Made by a program: the position numbers and the translations under genes. Positions 41,219-53,130 of a stretch of DNA of 64,000 nucleotides are shown one piece after another. The DNA is from Lasioglossum baleicum (Eukaryota; Arthropoda; Insecta; Hymenoptera; Halictidae), in assembly GCF_051020765.1 (NCBI RefSeq), contig NC_134936.1:620001-684000 (forward strand), in the 5' to 3' direction. Position 1 is the stretch's first letter, and every line of letters starts with the position of its first letter. The notes beneath the pieces were generated by a model. That model had not been told where the DNA came from, searched no databases, and worked only from the letters and a program-made list of their open reading frames with translations.

Positions 41219-41674
41219 CTGAAACAAATTTAATTGTTGAACAACCTACAAATGATACGATTTATCGTACAACTAATTGTACGACAGTTCCTTCGATAGT
41301 TTGAACGACATCCAACAGCTGTACCGTTTGCGCTCCTGTTGTACAACTTGTAATCAGTGTCGCCAGATCAGGGGAATTGACTCGAATCGAGGAGAATACA
41401 GTCACCCTCTCTCTGCCAGTATTGGATTAGTCACTATACATTGTGACATATGCACGATAGAGATGAAACACATCACGTGACCGCGTCGTGGCGGAATCAT
41501 GGGAGAATAGCATCGTAGAAAGGGAAGGGTAGAGTGGAAGACAAGTCTTAAGGGTGTGGGTCCGGCTTGGTCCGGTTGGAGCGAGAGTATGGTGGCACTC
41601 GCACACATCACTAGAAACTGTATGCGTACACGAGGATTGCAAGGGTCCGGCTTCTGTCTAATCACGTCTTGCTA

Positions 41675-41996
41675 ATACACATTTGGGGCCCCTACGTAGT
41701 CACAATCGCTAGATAAAAGATCAATCTAGCGCGCGAGCTGGCCAAAGTGGCTTACTTTTGCGTTTTCGAGGCGTAATTTGCATTATTCGGCAGCAAGTGA
41801 CTGTCGCTCGACAGCCACGATAGGCGGTAGCACTGTCGCACCGCCATAATGCTTCTCTAACTCCGCTACATACAGCCGAATAATACAAATTACGCCTCGA
41901 AAACGCAAAAGTAGGCCACTATGGCAAGCTCGTGCGCTAGATTCATCTTTTATCTAGCGATTGTGACCACGTAGGGGTCTCAAATGTGCATTATAG
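41675..41996. mobile_element. 322-bp MITE with CACATTTGGGG ends
   Basis: ACACATTTGGGGCCCCTACG at the left pairs with the right end CGTAGGGGTCTCAAATGTGC; inner arms share ATCGCTAGATAAAAGAT and GCGTTTTCGAGGCGTAATTT. A second, right-half copy is at 42483-42625. Superfamily and duplication not determined. Confidence 0.75.
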
Positions 41997-42482
41997 AGAA
42001 ATGGTTTGTCAGATACCGAACCCTTGCATTTGCCCAATCCGCCAAGGCACACGTACACGCTGCCCGAGCGGTGAGTCTGTGCCACACACTCTCACTCGAG
42101 CACACCAACGCAGCATCATCGTCAGCCATATAGTGATGTAACGTTTTCGTATGAAGCCTAACTTACCAGCAACACTTCTCATCCTCTGTTTTACCGATAC
42201 AGTGACTGAATCACCGGGAGACTGACGACTGAATGATGAGAAACGTAGCGGAAAAATGCCGGAGTTGTAGTTTCAGAGGACTGTTTCTTCTGAGATATGC
42301 TTCCGCTCCCGACGGACGGTTGATTTAGATACGTTTGTTTTAACATAATAAACGTTGCATTGACATTGTATGTGTCCCCGCTAACGCGCGAGCTTCCCAC
42401 CGTTTCTATAGGGATCCCACTTCTCTCGATATTTAAGAAAACGTGTGTCTCTTGACAGTGGCAGCATTGTTGCCCAATGCTT

Positions 42483-42625
42483 CTCGCGGCTCCGCTACAT
42501 GCTCCCGAATAATGCAAATTACGCCTCGAAAACGCAAAAGTAGGCCACTTTGACGAGCTCGCGCGCTAGATTTATCTTTTATCTAGCGATTGTGACTACG
42601 TGGGGCCCCCAAATGTGCATTAACG
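42483..42625. mobile_element. half copy of the CACATTTGGGG MITE
   Basis: It matches the right arm of 41675-41996 from CTCCGCTACATGC to the terminal GGGGCCCCCAAATGTGCATT. The left half is replaced by unrelated DNA. Confidence 0.75.
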
Positions 42626-42869
42626 AGACGAATAGCCGGATCTGCACTCTTAATTTGTAAAAATGCCAGTGTGTATTGTGAAAGGTACTGTTCCCTGCTA
42701 AAAATGTAGTACAGGCGCTACACCAGTATTTAAAGTCGTCTATAGAGCGCACCACAGTGTGGCCCCATTCAAGATGGCCGCAGTTAACCATCCCTCCCTA
42801 CTCGTGGCACGCCCCCTCTCACCCATAAATCTACTTTATGCTTAGCCCTGTCAATTGGCTGACCATGTC

Positions 42870-42998
42870 AACACGCTTCTAGGTTAATAAGTCGTTAACA
42901 AAGCCTCAGACGCCATTTTTTTAAAGGAAAATATCGCTTGAAATGATCTCAGGAACCTCCCATTTCCGGATATTGAAGGAATTTTGAGATACCCTGTA
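42870..42998. mobile_element. truncated CAGGGTGTCCC element end
   Basis: GAAATGATCTCAGGAACCTC and TTTTGAGATACCCTGTA match the right end of the fold-back family at 22858-27452, with several changes. Only about 130 bp remain. Confidence 0.65.
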
Positions 42999-43208
42999 TG
43001 ATATGATCTAAGGTCGTAACTAACCCGCTAATGGTAGAGAGAGGATAATTGCATTCCCCTCAATTTCCTCTGTTTGGTGACATTGCATACGACGCGACGT
43101 GAAGGACAACAAGTCGTATAGTCTGTTACAGGTTTTTATAGGCTTTTACACGCAGCATGCAATTAACTTTTATGTTTTCTACTTGTTTAATCAATATACG
43201 ATAGAAAC

Positions 43209-43435
43209 CTGCAATAAACCAATGGGAAATTGTGCGTGCACTTCAGTGGTCATCCAAAGTCTGAACAGCTCATTGACCGTTTCCGTTTCAACGAGGGCGT
43301 CCATAACTTCCGTACAAAACGGAAGCGACAAGTGAATATTTTGCAGCAGCACCCACCCGCCGGTATTCATGGCGTCTGAGATCAATCTACGGGCGTGAAA
43401 TTCCTGACCTTGACCCATGGACACTAACCTGAGTT
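43209..43435 (-). CDS. Dnah5/8: dynein heavy chain, exon 4 of this window
   Basis: After completing a split glutamine codon the exon encodes 75 residues: LRLVSMGQGQEFHARRLI, GGWVLLQNIHLSLPF, LFRLWMTTEVHAQFPIGLLQ. SMGQGQE and GGWVLLQN are near-universal in axonemal dynein AAA6. The acceptor is TTACAG at 43436-43441 and the donor GCAG|GTTTCT. The 234-bp intron before it is the shortest in the window. Confidence 0.94.
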
Positions 43436-43669
43436 CTGTAACACCAATGGAACGATGAGAATGATACTTACCAACTAAGCCTATCGAGCACTAAAAGCGA
43501 CTGGAAGGAATAACGTCTGTACACGATATAAATCAAATTTCGGCCTTAAAGTTTGCATATATGGATGACATTATTGTACTCGTTACGTTTTGCATTCAAA
43601 GACATTAAACTTCAGTTCAATCGTTCAATTAACTGCGACTGTATGGTAGTTTGAAGACAGTTTACTCAC

Positions 43670-46600
43670 GAATAGATTTCTGTTTTGCCAGCGCTGTTAT
43701 CTGTGGGCTAGGGTCAGATCCAATTGATAATATGCATATAAGCGGAGTTCGGACTTCCGATTCCAACCAAGTGGCCTCTAAGTCTAAAATTTTGGCTTCT
43801 CCATACTCCTTTCCCAAGGATTCGACCACATACTTTCTTGCCTGAGACAAGGTTCTGTCCGGACTCCATGATCTAATCAAAAGCAACTTTCTGAACACGT
43901 CCAGCTTTTTCTGATAGCCGCAAGGAAGTTCTTCCTCTTCGGGCTTCTCTTTTTCGTACCACGACCTCCACTCTCTCTCGCCAAATTCAATCTTGGCTAA
44001 AACGTCCCCAAATGTCTTCAGCTTGCTGATTTCTACCAGGTTCAACCAAGTGATATCGAGGATCCATTTGAACGGCTTTGGGGCGACGGCGTTCAAATCC
44101 AATGATGCACCGCCTTTTATGAACGCGTTGAACTCGGAATGAGATATCGTACCCCTGTGGCAATCTATCTTCATCGCTAGCATCAACGTGAATAGTGATT
44201 TGTGCCTCTCGTACAGACTTCGCAGCGTGAAAGCCCATACTTCGTAGGTCAAGTGACGGAGAATTATACTTATTCGTTCGTTGGTAATTGGGCTTTTCGT
44301 TGACTTGGTGATCGAGTTGTCGAATATAGTTAGGAATTGTCTCAACGAATTCTGATACATGACGTTCACGTTGCTCATCTCTACGATCAAGAAGTAAAGA
44401 ATGGAGCCTCTAGATGCGACCGCACGGAATTCTTCTCGAGCCAAGGTGATCTTCTTCTTCGTTAATGCTGACACTTTGAGCTTTTCGTTCACCGACTCCG
44501 CCGTCGTTTTGGTTTCTCTAAGCACGTTGATGAGCGCCTCATCATCTACCAAGGTGCCCTCGGACGATGTGAGTCGGTGCAACAGCGTACTCTCCAGTTC
44601 TTTCATCGATCGTTGATTCGTCATCACAGACTCGAAGAGAGCTACCCTCTCAGCCTCCAAGTCTGCCTTCTCCATTAAAATGACCCTACCCAACAACTGA
44701 TCTTCTAAACCAAGCATGGTAACCGTGAAGTCGATTATCGACGTCTTCGCTGATATTTCCGGGCTGTACGCGGGATTTGGTAGCTTCGTGGTGATGTACA
44801 GCATGAAGCCAGGCATCACGTCGCACTCCTTGTCACCGACGATCACCTTTTCGATTGAGCCAGACTTGATGAAATTTTTTTCCAGCACGTTATCGAGAAC
44901 CGGATCTAATTCTTCTGCTATATCTTCTATCAACAACGGCCTACCTAGAGACAGACTGTCCTCGAGATGCGTCCTGAAGTATTTGTGATTCAGAGACGTG
45001 ATCTGTAACTCGTTCATGCATTCTTTGTTCTTAATCCACATTTTCCCCTGATTTTGTGGATCGACTAAGAGAGGGTACGACGAGGATTTCGTCACAATTA
45101 ATGCGTTTTGCACGGACAATTCATCGTTTGGTAAACCTTGAAGGGTCCACTCTGACATGGTTGCACTGTCAACCAGCATGTTAGTGATATTCAAATTCTT
45201 GGTGAAAGGAATAGACTTGGTTGCTAATATGTTCATCCAGGAGGATACTAAGCCTGCTCTGTACTGTTGATTATAAGGTCCGCAGTATGATAAGAAACCA
45301 GTAGCTAACAGAACATCACCCACCAATCGTCCCAGTTGGACTTTAAACTCGCTGCTTTGTTCGGTCCAGCGTATCTTTTCACCTCCGAGTCCGTTGATCA
45401 GAGCAGTGGCAGCCGTCATTTTCCTGATGCAGACGTTCGCGGCGTCTGTCAGTCTTTGTTTCTCCGCAACAGCTGAATCGTACTGCTCTTTAACAGCTTG
45501 CAACGCCATTTCTCGTTCCGATAATTCTCGCTCCGCGTTGGCAAGATCCTCCATCGCAACTTTCAATCTCGCTTCCTGCAATGCTAAGTTAGCTTTCAGC
45601 GGAAGGACCTCTTTGTTAACGGAGTGGAAGAAAGCCATGGCCTTCGTCCAGGACAACAAACCCGCTACGTCACCGCAAACTCGTCTAGCAGTCTCCATGT
45701 TGTAGTCTTCCATTTTGAAATATGGTTGTAATAATTCAACCATCTCGTTGTTGATGATGTCCTTTGGATAATTTTGCAGCTGGAGAAGGAAAGTCGTACT
45801 AGCCATCAGCTTCAAAGATTCCGCCCACGACGGCTTCGGGCAGAGTGCAGTATTGTCTGGCACTACTGGACCAATCTTACGCTGAAACAGAATCAGCACG
45901 CAGTCCATAATTCTCATGATCAGATGGGGGGGTCTACCTAATTTTCGCACAGTAGCTATGTGGGCAGGCTTGATCGTATTCAGAGCGGCCTCCGCTTCTT
46001 CCAATGCTGGCTTAGCAGCCTCTAGCTTCTGTTCAGCAAGTGCTTTCTCTTCGGCTATGCAAGCCACCAACTGCTCGGCCTTTTCTTTCACTTTTTGCAC
46101 TTGATTCTTGAAAGCTTCCGCTTGCATCGCTCTCTCCGTTACCTCCAACAGAACCGTTTCCGCCTTTTCGGAAGCTTGGACCAGTTCCTGTTCCATCATA
46201 GCGAGATCCCTTTTTAGGAGCTCCACCGATATCGAAGCCTCTTCCAGTTTCGCTAAACCTGTGTCCATCCTCTTAGCTCCCTCTCCGAGTTCGTGTTGCT
46301 TGCTGTGATAAATATTCTTGTAGCCTCCAATGAAGTTCAAATACGATTTCGGAGTGACGTGCGTAGCTCTGCGAAACCTTTGGAAATACTCTGCGGACTT
46401 TATGGAAACGATGTCCTGTATGGAGCCCAGCGCGTTCACCAGCTCAGCTTTAACTTCGTCAGTGCATGCAATATCAAAGTCATGTAGAAAGTGTTTAGCA
46501 ACTAGGATTAGAGCATCCTTGGGCCACGGCTGAAACCAGTCGATCGTACATCCTGATATCAGAGCTGGGAAACGTTGGGCACGGTTTCTGAATTTTTCTC

Positions 46601-47247
46601 CGACAGGGGAGAAGCAAAATACTACATGCAGATTGTGGCATGTCCTCTGAAGGAAAAACTCCATCACGAGTTCGTTGTTGATCGTCCGCTTCGGATTCTC
46701 GCGTTTTAAAATCGGCGTCAGCTCGGTAATGATCTCCTGCTGCTCGTCTCGCGTGAACAAGTTGCTGATGACGCCGGAACTGAGTATATTGTTCAAATAC
46801 TCTAAGAAACCTTCCTCCTTGATGTCCAGATCTGTGAATATGAACGTGGTCCCTTTTCCCTGGGCACCGCACGTTCGATAAAGATACTTGAGGTCTTCCA
46901 AAAAGTTCGCCACGTTGTACGATCTGGTCAGCGTAATTTGATGTGTTTTATAGCCAGCGATAAAAGAGGATAACTTCGTCAGGCTCTGTTTACCCGAACC
47001 GCCGACACCGACCAACATTACGTTCCCTTTCGGGTGCCTGATGACTCGCGAGATTTTTACCAGATGCAACATAGCGTCGGGAAAGAAAACCAGGTCCATG
47101 CCCGAACCCCTTTGCATTTCGTTGAACTGCGACAGAAACATCTCCAATCTGTCTCTCAGTATCTGGTCGTCGTAAACTGGCTCGTATACCTTTGGCAACT
47201 CCACGTCGGCATCTTCACTTTCTTCACCGGTAGGCTCGGGGGCGTCT
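43670..47247 (-). CDS. Dnah5/8: dynein heavy chain, exon 3: AAA4, stalk, AAA5, start of AAA6
   Basis: This large exon of 3578 bp encodes 1192 residues without interruption. It opens DAPEPTGEESEDADVELP. AAA4 has the P-loop GVGGSGKQS at 46983-47009 and a Walker B region TTFIFTDLDIKEEGF. The stalk is clear: coiled coil CC1 (about 46290-45963, LEEASISVELLKRDL onward), the microtubule-binding domain (about 45960-45650), and coiled coil CC2 (about 45610-45380, LALQEARLKVAMEDLANAE). AAA5 follows with LLATGFLSYCGPYNQQYR, then AAA6 with LLIEDIAEELDPVLDNVLE. It ends GSDPSPQITALAKQKSI at donor ATTC|GTGAGT. The exon start is set by the TTTTCAG acceptor at 47248-47254; the frame upstream of it is intron. 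Walker motifs in AAA4 look intact, as in other gamma heavy chains. Confidence 0.96.
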
Positions 47248-47436
47248 CTGAAAATTACGATAATGACAGTTGAACAATTAAATCTGTTACGTTTCAAATT
47301 CAACACTTCCAAAAAGATAGGACAATCAACATTTCTTTGTTCTTCCATATGATATCGGGAGAAAATGTACATTTTTGTAAATCTACAGTAATCTCCCATT
47401 TTAAGTCCGGCGGAGGAAACCGCTCTGTCACTTCGT

Positions 47437-47601
47437 CTACCCATTCCACTAGGGGACATACCCCGCGAGGGGCCGTGAAGCTCGTGCTGCCTCAGTCGCC
47501 GAGCAGCGTAAATATGCCGCATTTACACTGCTCCGGAGACCGAGGCAGCTCGAGCTACTCGGCCCCTCGCGGGGTATGCCTCTCAGTGGAGTGGGTAGGC
47601 A
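47437..47601. mobile_element. 165-bp palindromic MITE in a dynein intron
   Basis: CTACCCATTCCACT at 47439 pairs with AGTGGAGTGGGTAG ending at 47600, and CATACCCCGCGAGGGGCCG with its complement. It lies in the 572-bp intron between exons 2 and 3, well away from both splice sites. Plus-strand frames here are by-products. Confidence 0.8.
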
Positions 47602-47819
47602 AGGGAGAATTTTAGTGGATACTCTCAGGGATAAATATCGCGGCTTTACTATACCAACTCATTAACTTTGTAATGTATGAAAATTGTGTGTAGACATGTA
47701 TATTCGTTGTAGCCATTTTAAAAACTGAAAGTACATGAATTGAATTTGATTTGCAAAAGGATGAGTTTGGGGTGCAAAACCTATAATAGGATGTCCTGTC
47801 ATTTTGTCTCTGACTGTAC

Positions 47820-49180
47820 CTCATAAAGTCCACGAATGCAGGACAGTGGTCCAACATATCCACGTATCTTTGCCCCAGCATTTCGTTGGTGACACGGACT
47901 AGTTCTTCCTCGAACCACTTTTTGTCCGCTTGTATCGTGAATCGGTCACTGAAAACCCGACAGCATTCGTGCTTCCACAACAGCATCAGTACGTTCTCCT
48001 TATCAATAACGGTCGACAACGTGCCAACCATACCTTGCCAAATCCTTGACAAATCTCGAAGGCTGAACACATAGTGGAACTTCGCCGGTGTCGGTAACAG
48101 AGTGGTTCTGGTCCGATTCCAAAGTATCCTGGTCAAAGGGACCATTTTCTTCACGAGGCCTCTAATCTCCGACGAAAATCCTCTCTTGGTGTTGTAGTGT
48201 CCCTCCCCGAGCACACTGAAGATCCGATCGATCGATACTTCATCGGGCAACGTGCAGTTGAAGATACAGAACTGCCTCTTCAGCCTCGAGGGAATGTCGT
48301 TCCGTCCTCCGCCGGGTTGGCACATCGCAGCGAGGAACGTCACGTCCACTATACTGATGAAGTCCCCAGGTTTCTCAAGCGAATAGAATCCTTTCATGTC
48401 CATTGTCTGGCGCACGATCTCATTGGTGATTTGGTCGCCCCATTCGTTTATCTGTGGCAAGTTGACGTCGTCGATAAAGATTAACATTTTTTTGCCTCCC
48501 GGTGGTCCAAACGTGTTCCCCAAACGTTTCTCAACGTAGCTTTCGATGGTCTTTTGAAATTGGTACGGGCTAGTGGCCGAACTAAAATTGAACGACCGAT
48601 TCAACGTGGTTTCCGGGTTCGCTTTCTTCATGTAAGACTTCATCATTACCGTCTTGGCCGAGCCCTGTTCGCCTATCAACAAAACAGCCTTATCCTGCTG
48701 ACCGATTAAATCGATCAAGTATTGAATTCTCACGTTGTCTGGTATTGGGACTAACACGTTACTGTAATCGGGTGACGAGTATTCTGGGTAAACGTAGTTA
48801 GTTAGCATACTGTGCCACGTGTCCCATTTCCCCTTCTCAGTTACAAAGAAATCGAACACCATCGCGTTAGGATATTTCTCGGACACCGGTAGATCTAAGC
48901 TTTCGAAGTTCCCGCGAAGGTACGAGTCATATTTATTCCTATCAGACGTTTCCAGAAGAGCTCCTATAGTCCATATCAATGCGAATACATAGAGACGCTT
49001 CAAGTGATCTACCGTCATCGGCTGACGTTTCTCTTCTTCGGCTTCTTCGTCCTCCTCGTCCTTTTCTTCTACAGTTTCAGCTGGCACTAATCCTTCCAGG
49101 AAACACAACATCTGCTGCACAATATTGCACTGAAGGACGTCGATGGTTAACGTCACAGCTTGAGTACTCCAGGAATAAAT
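47820..49180 (-). CDS. Dnah5/8: dynein heavy chain, exon 2: AAA3
   Basis: The exon encodes 453 residues and two bases of a split arginine codon. The start is fixed by the acceptor TTTTCAAG at 49181-49188 (IYSWSTQAVTLTIDVLQ). An acidic linker (EEKDEEDEEAEEEK) precedes AAA3. AAA3 has the P-loop GEQGSAKT at 48650-48673, a Walker B region MLIFIDDVNLPQINEWGDQ, and TFLAAMCQPGGGRNDIPSRL with sensor and arginine-finger residues. It ends LDHCPAFVDFM at donor GAG|GTACAG. AAA3 nucleotide binding is needed for force production in this family, and its key residues are all present. Confidence 0.95.
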
Positions 49181-49264
49181 CTTGAAAATAATAAGAAACA
49201 TATAGGTCGAGTTCACCGAGTACCGCACGTAACCTTTTTTTAAATACAGGATTATTCAGCTGGC

Positions 49265-50695
49265 TGCTCTTTTCCTTGCGTAACCAGTAATTTTTGACTT
49301 TTTTCTATAAATTTTTACCTTTCTCCTACGTTATCCAAGTTTCGAATTTGGTGGATCATTGGTTCAAAAGTTATAAATGTCTAAAGTTGATTCATTTGGT
49401 CAGTGTTTTTGATAGGTTAGCGTCGCTATGTTATGTGTAGTGACGGTCACGCGTCGCTTATCGAGCGGAGTCGCTAGGTGGCAGCACACGCACGCGGTAT
49501 GTGGGGTTAAGGTTCCTATAACGGAGTCACCACTGTGGGACAGATATGTGTCCCTAACAAGGAAGTGCCAGAGGCCACGTAGATTGTACAGAGGATTAAC
49601 TCAGGGTCACCAGTGTAGGGAAATTATTGTGAGCCTACACACTCACGTAGTATGACTCTATCAGAAGGAATATTGTTGAGGAGAATGATAGTTCACAGAT
49701 ATCACCGAACAGCTCACTTTATTAGCTGTGTAGTCACGGATAGCACAGGTGCCATGTTACGAGTATTATACAAATGGTTACAACTGACCACAACGTGGTC
49801 GACAGAAATGAGAGCGAGGATAAAACACGTGTTGCTTCTATGACAACTTACGACGAACAGGATGAGCGTAATAGCTCACCGCAGCGTTTCTCTCAGAAGC
49901 ACCTTGTGCGCAGGCGCGGAGCCTCGCCATTGGACGAGTGCAGCGCCGAGCCCACAGGTAATGCCGATAATTAAGGGGGTAGGATACCTTCAGATTGTAA
50001 CTAGCAAATAACTAGAATCTTACTAGATGTTGAGTCGAAAAAATGGGTCTGCGCCCAGACGTTGCTTGTCCGTATTTGAGCAAATTTTGGGCTGGGTGAG
50101 GGCTCATTCTAAAGAGGAAGGTTAGATGCAGCCCGCTCTGGTCATGATTTTAACGAGATTATGTTTATCTATATAAATAAAAATCATATCTAATAATATG
50201 AGGGCCCAAAGTAGAGAAAGAATCTAGAGAAAACCGCAGATTTCAATGCATTTTTCTGTCTCTAAAAGACTTTTTTGACTTATATGATGGGGCACAGGTG
50301 GCTGCATCTAACCTTCGTCTTTAGAATGAGCCCTCACCCAGCTCAAAATATGCTCAAATAAGTACAAACAACGTCTGGGCACAGACCCATAAGATTCTAG
50401 TTATTTTCTAGTTACAATCTGAAGGTATCCTACCCCCTTAATTAATTGGTTGGTGGTTAGGTTGGGCGGTAGAGGGAGGGCGGAAAAAGCCGGCTTGGGA
50501 ATCTACGAGATCAACATCAACGCGTGCTTGTGATGCCGCTTACCCGATCCGCTCGGTAAGTTGTGCGCGACCGTCACTACACGCAACATGGCAGCGCTAA
50601 CCTGTCAAAAACACTGGAAATTGTTCAAGTTTAAAACTTGAAACTTGGAAAAGGTACAAATTTATAGGAGAAAGGCAATAATTTCTAGTTACGCA
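49265..50695. mobile_element. fold-back element in the exon 1-2 intron
   Basis: Outer arms of roughly 180-190 bp pair, with shared CGACCGTCACTACAC-type sequence, CACTG-side AAAAACACTG, and TTGCGTAAC at the outer end. It fills nearly the entire 1544-bp intron; the left arm ends about 85 bp from the exon 2 acceptor and the right arm about 30 bp from the exon 1 donor. A TTAA element is nested inside. Confidence 0.7.
49975..50437. mobile_element. 463-bp TTAA MITE
   Basis: GGGGGTAGGATACCTTCAG at 49976 and CTGAAGGTATCCTACCCCC at 50437 are perfect inverted repeats, with TTAA on both sides. Inner arms share GTCTGGGC and GAATGAGCCCTCACCCAGC. TTAA duplication points to piggyBac or Kolobok parentage. 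Confidence 0.85.
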
Positions 50696-50724
50696 AGAGT
50701 TCTATAATTGTTATCAAGTTTTAC

Positions 50725-51166
50725 CTGCCCGAAAGAGTCTGTGAAGTATTGGTCGAACACCTCGTGCTCCAAAAGCGACCTAGTTTTCAACCAAGCGGTC
50801 ACCACAGGATTCCAGTCGAGGCCAGAGGAGCTCATGTAGACCATGCCGTTACGGGAAACCGTCGCCGGGCTAGCATTGTCGATGTTATGTGGTTCAAATA
50901 TAATTTTACAGGTTGGAGCCATCGATAAACGATCACCGTTCGCCAGTGTCAACGTTTTATTATCGTCCAACACCGAGTTCAAGTTCTCAATCCAAATGCT
51001 GTCGACTGGTCCATCAAGGACCATCCACACGTGTTCTCCTTCCTTCAACTTTAGCGTTTTACGCCACAGAGCCGAAAATATTCCGTCTGTCCAGTCGTTG
51101 GTGGCTACGTCCAGACGACCAAACATTTGGGCTGCTGTTATGCTTTTCGGGTTCATTCTCATTTCT
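50725..51166 (-). CDS. Dnah5/8: dynein heavy chain, exon 1 of this window: AAA2 C-terminal part
   Basis: The exon encodes 147 residues after one base of a split codon: EMRMNPKSITAAQMFGRLD, NDWTDGIFSALWRKT, WMVLDGPVDSIWIENLNSVL with LDDNKTLTLANGDR, and FEPHNIDNASPATVSRNGMV. This is the second half of AAA2; DGPVDAIWIENLN and DNASPATVSR are among the most conserved dynein segments. The acceptor is ATTGCAG at 51167-51173 and the donor CAG|GTAAAA. The preceding AAA1 and AAA2 P-loop exons must lie to the right of 64000, since none was found between here and the window edge. Confidence 0.95.
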
Positions 51167-51215
51167 CTGCAATGGCGTAATTAGTTATGAATAGACCGCG
51201 GATTTTATGCATATA

Positions 51216-51300
51216 CAGGGTGCGGCACTTAAGATTTACACCGAAAATATCTCCATTGTGTTTAGTAATACAAGAAAATGCTTGGTTTAGTGGGGCAATT
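51216..51300. mobile_element. left end of a CAGGGTGCGGCAC element
   Basis: CAGGGTGCGGCACTTAAG follows TA at about 51216, then ACACCGAAAATATCTCC. The matching inverted end is at 63945-64000. The sequence after 51300 diverges into other repeats. Confidence 0.6.
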
Positions 51301-51620
51301 ATTGTGACGGAGAAGTTTTTTCTCTGACACTATGTCACACTATGTGGGAACACTACTAATCCAATTACAAAACTTCTTTATATTTCCTTATTTTTTTATG
51401 GGACTTTCACAAATTTATTTGTGGCATTTTTCTGATTAAAATGAAACTAAACACGATATAATTTCAACTGTATTTATTTAGTGGTTTAAATGACCATGAA
51501 AGTTTTGGGCGCAAGGAAGAACAGCGCGGTCCGTGCTTACATGCTGTCCTTTTTTACGTTCGGCATCCTTTGTACATCCGGCGCGGTCCTCGCAGTCATA
51601 AAAAAATAGTGTCCCTACAC

Positions 51621-51641
51621 GATCTCTCTCTCTCTCTCTCT
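51621..51641. repeat. TC microsatellite
   Basis: Ten TC units close to the left arm of the element below. Confidence 0.85.
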
Positions 51642-52547
51642 GCTTGGAACTGGCGAAAATTTTGAAAATTTTGAATTTCATCGTAACTATAAAGTATTAT
51701 ATATCGTTGGATTTGTAATTTTTTTCTAAATAAGAATATGGAAAAATTATATGACCTTAATTTAAAAAAAAATAACGATGACCTTAAAATGTCGAAAATA
51801 TGATTTTTAAAAAAAATATTTTGTGCCATTATATTTACCATATTAAACAATGCAACTTTTTTTCTCTGACATTTTTTCGTAGAACCACAAATAACAGATA
51901 TTTAAACATATCCATTTATTACCTATGACCGAATATAATTTATTACGTTACCTCCAGATGTACCCCGTGGACCTTAAGTCCACTTTTTTACAATTTTACC
52001 TATCTTGAAATTCATAAGCGCACACCCGGGAAACAGATGTAAACCCTCGTTATAAATTTTATAACAACCCGTACTTAAACTCCCACTCCTATTCCTACTC
52101 CTATCCTTACAAGTTTTTCCACCAATTACTTTCAACTCCATCAACCAATCATCACGCTTTTTCAAACAAACGACATCCACACCGTAGTAAGATTTAGATG
52201 TATCTGAGAACCACCGATTAGATCTGTCTGAGCTAACGAACTGTAATCATCAGTATCGAGTAAGCGAACATACAACCTCAAGTGTTGTCTTTGATCAACT
52301 ATCACCTCAACTTACAAAATCGGACTCGTGATCATCGTCGTTCAATCCAGATTTGGCAGACGCGAGACGTTACAGTAGTCATACAGGAAGACTACTCAAT
52401 TTCTATATAAATTGAGAAGCCCAATGGAGAGTAGAAGTCGCGAAAAACTGTTCTTATTAGAACATGATGAAAATCAGATAATTGACGCTAATGCCATCGA
52501 AACGACAAGTTTTAGGAGTGCTATTTTATAATTTGCGGAAAGTGTAA

Positions 52548-53130
52548 TTTAACCTTCGGTCTAGTGCACACCTTGTTGTTAAAGAAGTGGAGGTGTTGTG
52601 GGAAAAGGCCAGAATTCCAGTTCAGTTAAACAGTCGCTGCGTCGAGAAATTGGAGTCATTATACCACAAGTGGAAGGTCTTACAAAAGAGTTGTAAACGA
52701 CGATCCCAGATACAAGATCAACAGGAACAAGAGTTTCTTGATCAATTAGTGATCTTTTAGTAGCGGCGATGATTATAAAAAATTTGTCATTTTACCAACT
52801 AATGTGGCCGATCACATGCAAGAGGACATTTCAGGTTTTATATCAGACGAAAGTCGAAAATTTTTTAGTAGATTTAATATATTGACAGAATTTTTAAAAA
52901 AAGATCCAATAGTTTGGCAAGATGAAGAATCTTACAAACTAGGTTTAGATATAGTTAAGGCTTTAACTGTGGTCAATGATTCGGCAGAAAGAGCCGTTAA
53001 GCTAATGCAGGATTATAATCCAATTTTAGCTCGCAATGAAGAAGAAAAGCAGTTGGTACTGCAAATGGTAAAAGATTACCGCCAGCAATATCCTGACGCA
53101 ACGAAAACGATAATAACGAAAAACATGTAA
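52548..53130 (+). pseudogene. uncharacterised repeat-family protein, two pieces
   Basis: The first piece (52548-52757) reads LVVKEVEVLWEKARIPVQLN and VEKLESLYHKWKVLQKSCKR, ending at a stop. The second (52804-53130) reads ADHMQEDISGFISDESRKFF, LKVVND-like LTVVNDSAERAVKLMQDYN and EEKQLVLQMVKDYRQQYPDA. I recognise both as parts of one large, high-copy family of unnamed arthropod and cnidarian proteins in which the WEKARIP segment lies well upstream of the VVNDxAERGVxLIQ segment. The middle is deleted here. Function is unknown; location between inverted arms suggests transposon origin. The same family may supply the GRPSLEF fragment at 25870-26346, but that is speculation. Confidence 0.5.

Larger units (their letters stand above)
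4832..51166 (-). other. Dnah5/8: dynein axonemal heavy chain gene, 3' half (8 exons)
   Basis: This is the gene-level view of the eight coding exons listed separately. Their joined length is 7054 bases, which gives 2350 residues plus a stop with no frame break. Dynein heavy chains are about 4500 residues, so roughly the C-terminal half is here: the end of AAA2, AAA3, AAA4, the stalk with its microtubule-binding tip, AAA5, AAA6 and the C-terminal domain. The protein is the motor subunit of the ciliary or flagellar outer dynein arm; in insects it is expected in sperm tails and chordotonal cilia. The C-terminus RGVALLCDIK, and matching sequence throughout, point to the DNAH5/DNAH8 gamma class rather than DNAH9/11/17 or inner-arm types. 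Which of the two it is cannot be decided here. Introns, 5' to 3', are 1544, 572, 234, 1990, 4654, 6997 and 23290 bp. Confidence 0.93.

Noticed and set aside
41402..42517. Minus-strand frames of 71-108 codons in the exon 4-5 intron
   Set aside because: No domain or splice context; parts overlap MITE arms.
47437..47601. Transcription terminator or attenuator hairpin
   Set aside because: A long perfect palindrome within a eukaryotic intron is better explained as a MITE.
43987..47615. Plus-strand and second minus-strand frames across dynein exon 3
   Set aside because: They are shadows of the dynein reading frame, which has clear family similarity throughout.
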